A stretch of DNA of 32,679 nucleotides from assembly GCF_024158915.1 (NCBI RefSeq), contig NZ_JAMZGF010000060.1, positions 1 through 32,679 of the forward strand, written 5' to 3'. This document shows positions 8,563-16,570 of the stretch, piece after piece; the first letter of the stretch is position 1, and each line of letters begins with the position of its first letter. The position numbers and the translations under genes are program-made. This DNA is from Chryseobacterium sp. S0630. Lineage in GTDB: Bacteria > Bacteroidota > Bacteroidia > Flavobacteriales > Weeksellaceae. Below the pieces are notes generated by a model. The model searched no databases. It was not told where the DNA came from and was given only the letters and a program-made list of their open reading frames with translations.

Positions 8563-8635
8563 ATAGCATTCCCCTGACGCCTTCTTTTTTGGGAAGGAAT
8601 CTCAGATGAATAAGCCATATAAAAGGGTGTGCTAT
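8563..8635 (-). other. Structured spacer between GH125 and GH18
   Basis: The 109-bp gap between the GH125 stop and the GH18 start can fold. An outer stem pairs ATAGCA (8563-8568) with TGCTAT (8630-8635, overlapping the GH125 stop codon) and continues with CCC against GGG. An inner arm pairs CTGA and CCTTC with GAAGG and TCAG. No T run follows on the minus strand, so a simple terminator is unlikely; an RNA processing or stability element is possible. Confidence 0.5.
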
Positions 8636-10059
8636 GTCAGTAGCTCTGGGGTTTCGTTAAAGGTTTTCCATAACAATTCACCAAATAAAGTATTTGCCCA
8701 TGCAAACCATTCTCTGGTGAACTTTTTGGGGTCGTCTTTATGGAAGGATTCATGCATAAAGCCTGTTCCTCCGTGCGTTTTCTGTAAGGTATCTATACAC
8801 CATCTGATCTCACTTTTATCTTTGGTAGTAAGTGCCTTCATTATGATACTCATTGGCCAGATCATATCAAGTCCGATATGTGGACCTCCTATTCCTTCTG
8901 CCAGCTTACCTTTGAAGAAGAACGGGTTGTTTTCAGACCACACAAATTTTCTTGTATTCAAATATACAGGGTCATCAGCTTTCACCGCATCCAGATAAGG
9001 TAGTCCCAGCAAGCTTGGGCAGTTCGCATCATCCATCAGGTTGTAGCTTCCGAAACCATTCACTTCAAAAGCATAGATTTTTCCAAATTCAGGATGATTG
9101 TAAATTCCGTATTTTTTGATGGCTGCTTCTACCTCATCAGCAAGGCTGTTCAGTTGTTGAGCCAACGTTTTTTCATTTTTAATTTGTGAAACCATTTCCG
9201 CAGCCTGGCGTAAGCTTACCACAGCAAATAAGTTAGAAGGGATCAGGAATCCGTAAATCGTAGCATCATCACTTGGACGGAACATAGAGCTGATTAATCC
9301 TACAGGTTTCGTTGGATAACCATATCCTCCCATAGGAACTCCGTCTGTTGCCCAAGCTGTAGTACGCTCAAATTTGTAAGGTCCCAGATCATGTTTTCTC
9401 TGCTGCTCTGTGAAAGTCTGCAGGGTAAGCTTAATTCCTTTCAGCCAGTTGTTATCGAAAGGTTTTGTATCTCCTGTTGTTTTCCAGAAATGGTAGGCCA
9501 GACGGATAGGATAACAAAGCGAGTCAATTTCCCACTTTCTTTCATGGGTTCCCGGCTTCATATCGGTATGGTCATACTCTTTCCATTTACTGATCTTCTG
9601 ATCATCGTTATAGAAAGCGTTCGCATAAGGATCTTTCAGGATGAAAGTAGTCTGTTTATGGATTACTCCTGAGATCAGCTTATGTAGTTTTTCATCTTTT
9701 TTCGAAAACTGCAGATAAGGAAAAACCTGTGCGGAACTGTCACGAAGCCACATGGCATCAATATCCCCAGTGATCACATAGGTATCCGGTGTTCCGCCGG
9801 TTTCTGTATAGTAAACAGTAGTATCTAATGTATTCGGGAAGCAGTTTTCAAAAAGCCAGCTCAGCTCTTTGTTTTTTACTTTCTTTTTAAACGCTGCAAT
9901 AGCACTTTCTACGGATTCGCTGGTAAAATGTCTTTTATCTTTAGGAACACGGACAACAGGAAAATCATCCAGCACTAAATTTTTAGCAAAAACATTCTGA
10001 GTAAACAGCAATCCGGCTCCTGCCAGTGCACTTGTTTTAATAAAATTTCTCCTTTCCAT
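8632..10059 (-). CDS. GH125 exo-alpha-1,6-mannosidase, Tat signal
   Basis: A 475-residue protein of the metal-independent alpha-mannosidase family GH125, which removes alpha-1,6-linked mannose by an inverting mechanism. The N-terminus MERRNFIKTSALAGAGLLF has a twin-arginine motif and hydrophobic core ending near VFAK, so export through Tat to the periplasm is likely. Family landmarks include MWLRDSSAQVFPYL (about residue 100), ERTTAWATDGVPMGGYGYPTK in the middle, MFRPSDDATIYGFLIPSN, and GGPHIGLDMIWPMS near 390. Length is normal. It follows the second GH92 gene by 31 bp, as expected for enzymes acting in sequence on the same branched oligomannose: GH92 trims outer branches and GH125 the alpha-1,6 arm. 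Confidence 0.93.
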   Translation of the reverse strand: MERRNFIKTSALAGAGLLFTQNVFAKNLVLDDFPVVRVPKDKRHFTSESVESAIAAFKKKVKNKELSWLFENCFPNTLDTTVYYTETGGTPDTYVITGDIDAMWLRDSSAQVFPYLQFSKKDEKLHKLISGVIHKQTTFILKDPYANAFYNDDQKISKWKEYDHTDMKPGTHERKWEIDSLCYPIRLAYHFWKTTGDTKPFDNNWLKGIKLTLQTFTEQQRKHDLGPYKFERTTAWATDGVPMGGYGYPTKPVGLISSMFRPSDDATIYGFLIPSNLFAVVSLRQAAEMVSQIKNEKTLAQQLNSLADEVEAAIKKYGIYNHPEFGKIYAFEVNGFGSYNLMDDANCPSLLGLPYLDAVKADDPVYLNTRKFVWSENNPFFFKGKLAEGIGGPHIGLDMIWPMSIIMKALTTKDKSEIRWCIDTLQKTHGGTGFMHESFHKDDPKKFTREWFAWANTLFGELLWKTFNETPELLT

Positions 10060-10090
10060 TGATACTTTGTTTCGTTTATTTTTATTAGTC

Positions 10091-12322
10091 TTATTTTACA
10101 GGTTTGCTCCCCATTACGAATCTCAATTCACCACCGTTCATGATATCGCTGTGGTTCAGCTCCCAGCTTTTGTATTCTTTCCCGTTCAGGAACATTTTCT
10201 GTACATAAATGTTCTTATCAGATATTTTGTCTGCAATCACGGTAAACGTTTTTCCATTTTCAAGCTTTAAAGAAGCTTTCGGGAATTGTGGTGCTCCAAT
10301 GGCATAAACAGGTTTCCCTGGCGTCACAGGATAAAATCCTAATGATGAGAATATATACCACGCTGACATCTGACCGCAGTCTTCATTGTTTACAATTCCA
10401 TCAGGTTTCGCAGCGTACATATTGTCACGGATATATTTTACCATTTTCTGAGTCTTGTAAGGACTTCCCGCGTAATTGTACAGGTATGGAACATGATGCC
10501 CCGGTTCATCTCCGAATCCTAAAGACCCGATAAATCCTGAGATATCTACATGCTGTTCTCCTTCCATGTGAAGTGCTTCTGTAAAGGTTTTATCCAGTTT
10601 TTCTTCAAATCCTTTTTTCCCTCCATATAGATTCATCATTTCATCAATTTGATGAGGAACAAAAAAATCGTAAGCCCAGATGTTTCCGGAAACCCAGTGT
10701 GGCTGAAGCTTTTTCCAATCATTAAGGGTAAAATCTGCTAAGAATTTTCCATCTTTTTGTCTTGGCCAGAAGTGATTGTTTTCTTTATTGAAGGTATTCA
10801 GGAAGTTCATTGAACGTTTTTTATAAACTTCTGACTCTTCTTTTTTACCTAATTTTTCCGCAAGCTGCTGAATACACCAGTCATCATAGGAATATTCCAG
10901 TGTAGCAGAAACAGAAGCTCCGTTTTCTGATGGAGTGTAGCCTAATTTGATATAATCATTAAGACCTCCGCCACCATCACTGCTGCTCATTTTATCTGTC
11001 AAAGAAGCATCTTTCATCGCAGCAAATGCTTTTTCAGCATCAATACCAGGAACTCCTTTTGAAATAGCATCCCAAATTACCGAAGCACTGTGATAGCCAA
11101 GCATACAGAAATTATCATATCCGCAAAGCTCCCAGATTGGCATATGATCTTTACGATCGGTATATCTGCTGATCAGAGAGTTGGCAAATTCTTTTGTATG
11201 TTTCTGATCCATAATCGTCAACAGCGGGTGTGTTGCTCTGAATCCGTCCCAGTAAGAATAAGTACTGTAGTTGGTAAACCATTTGGTATTCATGTTTTCC
11301 TGAGCGGCAACATAGTCTCCATTCACGTCCATGTATAAATTGGGTGCAATGAAGGTATGGTAAACTCCGGTATAGAAAATTTTTCTCTGACTGTCAGTTC
11401 CTCCTGTCACCTGGAATCTGCCGATCAGATCTCTCCAGGTCTTTTGGGCTGTTTCTTTTGCTTTGGCAAAGTCAACATTTGTTGCTTCTGTATCGAAATT
11501 TTCCTGTGCATTTTCTGTGCTCACCGGAGATAAAGATACTTTAACTTCAATGCTTTCCTGATCTTCTGTTGAGAATCTTACAAAAGCTTTAGCATCTTTG
11601 GCAAGGGCAATTTTTTCATCATTTTTGATTTTTCCGTCAGCATAAACACCGTAAGACTTAAACGGTTTGGAAAACTCCATTACGAAGTAAGCAAACCGTT
11701 TACCTCCCCAGCCATTGCTGTAGCAGTACCCTTTGATTTTATTATTGCCTTCTACACTTACTAAAGTATGGTAGATATTTCCGAAGATTTTATTAGTAGG
11801 ATCAATAATGATATTGGCTTCACTACTTTTCGGGAAAGTATATTTATGAAATCCGACTCTTGGGGAAGCGGTAAGCTCTGCTTTAATTCCATAGCTGTCC
11901 AGCATTACAGAATAATATCCAGGAGAAGCTATTTCTTTATCATGCGTGAATTTTGAACGGTAACCTGTCTCAGGATTATCTTCAGATCCCGGCACCATTT
12001 TTACCTGTCCTACAGTAGGCATTACCAGAATATCTCCAAGGTCTGCCCATCCTGTTCCACTCAAGTGGTTATGACTGAATCCCATGATCGTTTTGCTGCT
12101 GTAGTGATATCCGGAACACCAGTCCCAGTCACCGCTTTTCGTATTCTGATCCGGGCTCAGCTGTATCATCCCGAATGGCGTAGTTGCCCCCGGAAACGTA
12201 TGCCCATGCCCTCCTGTCCCTATGAAAGGATCTACCCAGGATAAAACATCATTTTTATTTTGCTGGGCACTGGCTACAGACATCAGGGTGGTAAAAAAGC
12301 AGATTAACAGTTCTTTTTTCAT
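10091..12322 (-). CDS. GH92 family alpha-mannosidase (second subtype)
   Basis: A 743-residue secreted exo-alpha-mannosidase with a signal peptide ending near VASAQ. The mature N-terminus WVDPFIGTGGHGHTFPGAT, followed by WDWCSGYHYS and GFSHNHLSGTG, is typical of GH92 enzymes of the alpha-1,2/alpha-1,3 group. The catalytic domain shows YWDGFRATHPL, GDEPGHHVPYLYNYAG from about 604 and NNEDCGQMSAWYIFSSLGFYPVTPG from about 645. No lipobox or T9SS tail is present, so it is probably periplasmic. It differs from the GH92 at 610-2892 in all these loops, so together they may clear the different alpha linkages of a high-mannose glycan. It is separated from GH130 by a 129-bp spacer and from GH125 by 31 bp. 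Confidence 0.94.
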   Translation of the reverse strand: MKKELLICFFTTLMSVASAQQNKNDVLSWVDPFIGTGGHGHTFPGATTPFGMIQLSPDQNTKSGDWDWCSGYHYSSKTIMGFSHNHLSGTGWADLGDILVMPTVGQVKMVPGSEDNPETGYRSKFTHDKEIASPGYYSVMLDSYGIKAELTASPRVGFHKYTFPKSSEANIIIDPTNKIFGNIYHTLVSVEGNNKIKGYCYSNGWGGKRFAYFVMEFSKPFKSYGVYADGKIKNDEKIALAKDAKAFVRFSTEDQESIEVKVSLSPVSTENAQENFDTEATNVDFAKAKETAQKTWRDLIGRFQVTGGTDSQRKIFYTGVYHTFIAPNLYMDVNGDYVAAQENMNTKWFTNYSTYSYWDGFRATHPLLTIMDQKHTKEFANSLISRYTDRKDHMPIWELCGYDNFCMLGYHSASVIWDAISKGVPGIDAEKAFAAMKDASLTDKMSSSDGGGGLNDYIKLGYTPSENGASVSATLEYSYDDWCIQQLAEKLGKKEESEVYKKRSMNFLNTFNKENNHFWPRQKDGKFLADFTLNDWKKLQPHWVSGNIWAYDFFVPHQIDEMMNLYGGKKGFEEKLDKTFTEALHMEGEQHVDISGFIGSLGFGDEPGHHVPYLYNYAGSPYKTQKMVKYIRDNMYAAKPDGIVNNEDCGQMSAWYIFSSLGFYPVTPGKPVYAIGAPQFPKASLKLENGKTFTVIADKISDKNIYVQKMFLNGKEYKSWELNHSDIMNGGELRFVMGSKPVK

Positions 12323-12451
12323 GATAAGAGAGGTATCGGAGATTTTTTTTGTTTAAAAGTTGGTTTAAAAATAGGAAAACCATTATAAAATTCCCAGTAA
12401 AAGGGAAAATTAAGATGATTAACCTATTTTCCTAAACTTTATATTACTGTA
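12323..12451. other. Spacer between GH130 and GH92 with nested inverted repeats
   Basis: This 129-bp spacer has no ORF. TAGGAAAA at 12371-12378 can pair with TTTTCCTA at 12428-12435, and inside it TTCCC and GGGAA form a small hairpin followed on the minus strand by TTTTAT. It could be a weak terminator or processing hairpin. No promoter match was found. Confidence 0.4.
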
Positions 12452-13423
12452 TTAAATTGAATTCTTTTTCATAAAATCAATGATTTCTGAGATATATCCA
12501 AAGGCAATCGCAACTACGGTATCAGCCGCACCGTAATATACTGTTACTTTGTCTCCCTCAGTCAATGCTGCACAAGGGAAAACCACATTGGGTACATCTC
12601 CTGTCAGTTCATACAATTCTGCCGGCGCCAGCAGATAAGGTTTCGTTCTGTACAATACTTTTGTAGGATCTTCAAGATCAAGCAAAGCTGCTCCCATTGA
12701 ATATCTGAATCCTCTGCAGGTATTGATCACTCCATGATAGAAAAGCAGCCATCCTTCTTCCGTTTTGATAGGAACCGGCCCTCCCCCGATTTTCGTACAC
12801 TGCCATGCACTGTCTTCAAAAGGTGTCACTTTCATCACGCAGCGGTGCTCTCCCCAGTATTTCATATCAGGGCTGTAGCTGATATAAATATCACCGAAAG
12901 GCGTGTGTCCGTTATCACTCGGACGGCTCAACATGGCATATTTACCATTGATTTTTTCAGGGAACAAAACACCGTTTCTGTTGAAGGGAAGAAAGGCATT
13001 TTCACACTGAAAAAATTCTTTAAAATCAAAAGTATACCCGATTCCGATGGTAGGCCCATTGTATCCGTTGCACCATGTGATCCAGTAACGGTCTTCTATA
13101 AAAGTTACGCGGGGATCGTATTTGTAATCGGATTCAATCATATCCGTATTTCCTGCCTGCATTTCAATAGGATCATGGTTGATGTCCCAATTGATTCCAT
13201 CTTTACTGAAACCAGCAAAAATATTCATCTGTACTGCCTTGTTATCACAGCGGAACACTCCTGCAAATCCATCCTCAAAAGGAATTACTGCACTGTTGAA
13301 TATACTGTTGGATGTTGGTATCGCGTATCTGTTAATGATCGGGTTTTCGGAAAACCTCCACATGATATCATTGCAACCTTCCGGGCGATCCTGCCAAGGG
13401 ATCATTACTGATTGAGCTGTCAT
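12452..13423 (-). CDS. GH130 beta-1,4-mannosyl-N-acetylglucosamine phosphorylase
   Basis: A 323-residue cytoplasmic enzyme with no signal peptide and a five-bladed beta-propeller length typical of GH130. The family phosphorolyses beta-mannosides. In an N-glycan locus the expected reaction is Man-beta-1,4-GlcNAc plus phosphate giving mannose-1-phosphate and GlcNAc. The conserved YDPRVT at residues 102-107 supplies the Asp proposed as general acid, and GGGPVPIKTEEGWLLFYHG (about 223-241) is a strong GH130_2-type block. The protein resembles characterised gut Bacteroides N-glycan enzymes more than the mannan-oligosaccharide phosphorylases. It is followed, after the spacer, by GH92 and GH125, which would make its substrate, and lies 32 bp after an MFS gene that could import it. 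No beta-mannosidase of GH2 type is present, so GH130 is the route for the core beta-mannose. Confidence 0.9.
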   Translation of the reverse strand: MTAQSVMIPWQDRPEGCNDIMWRFSENPIINRYAIPTSNSIFNSAVIPFEDGFAGVFRCDNKAVQMNIFAGFSKDGINWDINHDPIEMQAGNTDMIESDYKYDPRVTFIEDRYWITWCNGYNGPTIGIGYTFDFKEFFQCENAFLPFNRNGVLFPEKINGKYAMLSRPSDNGHTPFGDIYISYSPDMKYWGEHRCVMKVTPFEDSAWQCTKIGGGPVPIKTEEGWLLFYHGVINTCRGFRYSMGAALLDLEDPTKVLYRTKPYLLAPAELYELTGDVPNVVFPCAALTEGDKVTVYYGAADTVVAIAFGYISEIIDFMKKNSI

Positions 13424-13455
13424 AAAGTATTTTTACTTTTTATTTTTAATTATTA

Positions 13456-14754
13456 TTAGTTGATTTGTTGTTCTTTCTGATTTTCCGGATGAGGAAAAGG
13501 AACGAATAGGGTAGCTAAAAATGCAGGAATGGTAGCAATCAATACCCAGATAAAGAATATTTTGTACCCAACCCAGTCACTGATCATTCCGCTGAACATT
13601 CCAGGAATCATTACACCAAGATTCATAATTCCCGTTGCAAATGCATAATGGGCCGTTTTGTGTTTTCCGGGAGCTATCTGCTGCATCATGTAGAGCATCA
13701 ACCCTACAAAGCCAAATCCGTAACCGAAATATTCTACTACCACGGCAATTCCTACCGGTAAAAGGTCTGCCGGCTGATAATAGGCCAGTAATGCATATAC
13801 CACAAATGGAATATTGAATGCACAGCACAGCCATATCAAAGATCTTTTCAATCCGCGGGCTGAGATAAAATATCCTGCCAGTACAGAACCTAAGATAAAT
13901 GCTGCAGAACCGTATGTTCCGTAAATAAGCCCAATATCAGAAGTGGATAATCCCAAGCCTCCTGAAGTTCTTGGAGCTTTAAAAAATAAAGGTGCAATCT
14001 TGATGGCAAATCCTTCTGCAAAACGATATAGTATAATGAAGAGGATACACCACAGAATCTTCTTTTTGGTGAAGAAAGAGGTAATGACTTCCAATAGTTC
14101 CTGACGAACATTTCCGGCAGTCTTTTCGTCTTTCTGTTCTTCTTTATTTTCTTTCGGCAGAATGAAATAGTGATAAATAGCCAATACAAAAAAGAGTAAT
14201 GCATAGATTACCATAATGATCATCCAGGCATGGGTAACGCCTTTTGTCTTTTCTAAAATTCCTGCAAAATAAACGAGTGCACCACTGCTGATAATCTTCG
14301 CCAGGTTATAAAAAGCACCCTGCCAACCGATATATTTTGCCTGCTCTTTATTGGTAAGAAACCCAATATACGTTCCGTCTGCTACCACATCGTGGGTAGC
14401 TCCACAAAATGCAACTACTGCAAAAAGTGCAATACTGTATTTGAAAAAATCATGCATTGGCAGACTTAAGGCCACTAATGCAAACAGAATTCCTATCGCA
14501 AACTGAGTAAAAACAACGAAGAATTTTTTTGTTTTATAGATCTCCAGAAACGGGCTCCAAAGAGGTTTTAATGTCCAGGAGAACATCACAAGGGCAGTCC
14601 AGAAAGTGATCTGCGAGTCCGAAACACCCATATCTTTATACATAATTCCTGAAACCGCATTAATGGTTACAAAGGGCACTCCCATTGCAAAATATAATGT
14701 GGAAATCCAAAGAATTGGTTGAATCCGACGGGTTTCGGAGTTGTTTTTTCCCAT
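13456..14754 (-). CDS. AmpG-like MFS permease, probable Man-GlcNAc or mannose importer
   Basis: An inner-membrane transporter of 432 residues with about 12 hydrophobic segments and a charged central loop (PKENKEEQKDEKTAG). The Met at 14754 (MGKNNSETRR) is preferred: the 13 residues upstream in the open frame are hydrophobic but run into the intergenic hairpin and look like non-coding read-through. Residues HDVVADGTYIGFL resemble the conserved TM4 region of AmpG/SLC33-type permeases, which carry GlcNAc-containing disaccharides. With GH130 32 bp downstream, import of Man-GlcNAc across the inner membrane is the best-supported role. Mannose import is the alternative. A structured 173-bp spacer separates it from susD. 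Confidence 0.82.
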   Translation of the reverse strand: MGKNNSETRRIQPILWISTLYFAMGVPFVTINAVSGIMYKDMGVSDSQITFWTALVMFSWTLKPLWSPFLEIYKTKKFFVVFTQFAIGILFALVALSLPMHDFFKYSIALFAVVAFCGATHDVVADGTYIGFLTNKEQAKYIGWQGAFYNLAKIISSGALVYFAGILEKTKGVTHAWMIIMVIYALLFFVLAIYHYFILPKENKEEQKDEKTAGNVRQELLEVITSFFTKKKILWCILFIILYRFAEGFAIKIAPLFFKAPRTSGGLGLSTSDIGLIYGTYGSAAFILGSVLAGYFISARGLKRSLIWLCCAFNIPFVVYALLAYYQPADLLPVGIAVVVEYFGYGFGFVGLMLYMMQQIAPGKHKTAHYAFATGIMNLGVMIPGMFSGMISDWVGYKIFFIWVLIATIPAFLATLFVPFPHPENQKEQQIN

Positions 14755-14777
14755 ATTTAAAAATAAGATTCTAAATA

Positions 14778-14902
14778 AAAGAGAACATCTCAAACATTCA
14801 TTCAGGCTAAAAAACGAAACTATAAATTTTTTGGAGATTCTACTCTATTCTCCCGCTTCAATGAATGTATCAAATAAAAATCTGATGTTGAGATGCCTCT
14901 TT
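14778..14902 (-). other. Long imperfect hairpin between susD and the MFS gene
   Basis: Between the susD stop and the permease start, AAAGAG (14778-14783) plus CATCTCAA (14786-14793) pair with TTGAGATG (14888-14895) plus CTCTTT (14897-14902). ACATTCATT (14794-14802) pairs with AATGAATGT (14860-14868). A 19-base bulge and an inner GGAGA/TCTCC arm complete the fold. On the minus strand the structure ends in TTCTCTTTTATTT. It may be a partial terminator or RNase barrier that keeps susCD mRNA more abundant than the enzyme genes. Confidence 0.65.
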
Positions 14903-14927
14903 ATTAATGAGTGATTCTGAATATTTT

Positions 14928-16553
14928 TTATTTCTTATCCCACCAAAGTTTTGTACCTCCGGTGTCAGGACCGTTCAGCATTTGAGCTGCCTGCTGATAA
15001 TTGTATAATGACGTTTTGGTATCAATGGTGAAAGGAATTCTTCTGATCATTGCTTCTGTACTGATGGCTCCGCCACTGTCATTTTTTCTTACTTTGAAAA
15101 GAATCGGATATCCTGTTCTTCTCTGCTCTGCCCACGCTTCTGGTCCGTTTGGATAAAGAGAAAGCCATTTTTGAGTAATAATTCTTTCCAGTTTTCTTTC
15201 GTTGGTATCCCCGTTATTCCATGCAATAGTAATGGTACTTAGCTGAGGATGTCCTAAACCGATGTTATTATCTGCATTTTTCGGATCTACATAAGGTGCT
15301 TCTGTAGAAGTGGTATCGGCAAGATATGTTGCAACACTTGCACTTTTCCCCCATTCTCCAAAAGACTGCTGAACTCCCGTAGTATAGTTGGCTTGAATAT
15401 CACCTGCTCCGGCATAACCTCTCAAGGCAGCTTCTGCTTTCAGGAACCATGTTTCTGCAGCAGTAAATAATTTCATTTTACCATCAGTCCCGGAAAAATA
15501 ATCTCCGCTGGCAGATTTTGCCTGAGGCTGTGAGAATCCTCCATAAGTTGATTTACCATTTAATAAATCAATTCCCTGACGCACTCCTATATATTTTCCT
15601 TGTAGGCTAGCATCTGATGCCGGAATAGCATATGCAGAAAGTCTTGGATCGTTATATCCATTCATATAAGCCATCAAAGGAGCTCCGATTAAACAATCTC
15701 CCCATGAGTAAATGATAAAACTCAATTCTGACTGTCCTACACTGATCAAAGCATTATCTGCATTGTCAGTAATTAAACCTGCAGATGAAGCCAAAGCCTC
15801 TTCTGCATATTGTTTAGATTTCGCAGCATCAGCATAACTCATTCTCATAGCTAGTCTCAGCTTTAGTGAATTGGCAAATTTTGCCCATTGAGCCATATTT
15901 CCTCCATACACTAAGTCTGCACTTTTCAGTGAAGTTTTATCTTCAACATTCTGTGTTGCTGACATGGCAATTACTTTCTGTAAATCTGTAATGGCTGCGG
16001 TAAGATCAGCAATAAAATAATTGTAAGCTTCCTGTTGAGAATCAAAATCCGTAACTCCGTTAGGGTTTGGTTTTTCATATTTGCTGTAAACTACAGGACC
16101 GTGGCTGTCTGAAACTCTTGCTGCTGTAATGACTTTCAAAATCTTTTTCACAGCAAGTGTTCCGGTAAAATCTACCCCCGGATAGTTCCCCTTAGCAGCA
16201 TTATCAATAATAATAGAATAATTGAAGATATCTTGTTGTCTGGCAATAATTCTGTTGTTCCATCCATCCATCATCGAGTAAGTAAGATTATTTACTCCTC
16301 CGTTAAATGGTGTTGCTGTACTGAACATTCCGCTGTACATATCTGCACTCAGGTTAGGATACAGCTGATAATCTGCCTGCAGCCCTCTCTGGATAGATTT
16401 CATAGGGTTCACAACAGCAATAAAATCTGCATAAAAATTTTCAGGTCCACCTAATTTTTCCTGATTATATTGGTCAAAGTCATTGGTACATCCCGAAGCA
16501 GAAAACAGTACTGCAGCTCCAAACACCAATGTTTTAATAGTATTGATTTTCAT
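14928..16553 (-). CDS. SusD/RagB-family surface glycan-binding lipoprotein
   Basis: A 541-residue outer-membrane lipoprotein. The signal peptide ends in FSASGC with the lipidated Cys at residue 22. Several acidic residues follow it within about ten positions, in keeping with surface export in Bacteroidota. The body is rich in Trp/Tyr and carries SusD-like helical segments, including WAKFANSLKLRLAMRMSY (about 220-240), ETWFLKAEAALRG and a C-terminal EAWAEQRRTGYP. It most resembles the SusD-like superfamily branch. SusD proteins cap the SusC transporter and bind the incoming oligosaccharide, here probably oligomannose from N-glycans. Its start is 17 bp after susC, so the two are co-transcribed and presumably translationally linked. 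Confidence 0.93.
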   Translation of the reverse strand: MKINTIKTLVFGAAVLFSASGCTNDFDQYNQEKLGGPENFYADFIAVVNPMKSIQRGLQADYQLYPNLSADMYSGMFSTATPFNGGVNNLTYSMMDGWNNRIIARQQDIFNYSIIIDNAAKGNYPGVDFTGTLAVKKILKVITAARVSDSHGPVVYSKYEKPNPNGVTDFDSQQEAYNYFIADLTAAITDLQKVIAMSATQNVEDKTSLKSADLVYGGNMAQWAKFANSLKLRLAMRMSYADAAKSKQYAEEALASSAGLITDNADNALISVGQSELSFIIYSWGDCLIGAPLMAYMNGYNDPRLSAYAIPASDASLQGKYIGVRQGIDLLNGKSTYGGFSQPQAKSASGDYFSGTDGKMKLFTAAETWFLKAEAALRGYAGAGDIQANYTTGVQQSFGEWGKSASVATYLADTTSTEAPYVDPKNADNNIGLGHPQLSTITIAWNNGDTNERKLERIITQKWLSLYPNGPEAWAEQRRTGYPILFKVRKNDSGGAISTEAMIRRIPFTIDTKTSLYNYQQAAQMLNGPDTGGTKLWWDKK

Positions 16554-16570
16554 TGTCTTAATTGTAAAAG

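Noticed and set aside
12734..13411. 225-codon open frame on the plus strand
   Set aside because: It is fully antisense to the GH130 gene, which has clear family motifs; the translated product shows no recognisable domain.
14755..14793. Earlier in-frame Met for the MFS permease
   Set aside because: It lies in the hairpin-bearing spacer and adds an unusual hydrophobic stretch before a normal charged N-terminus.
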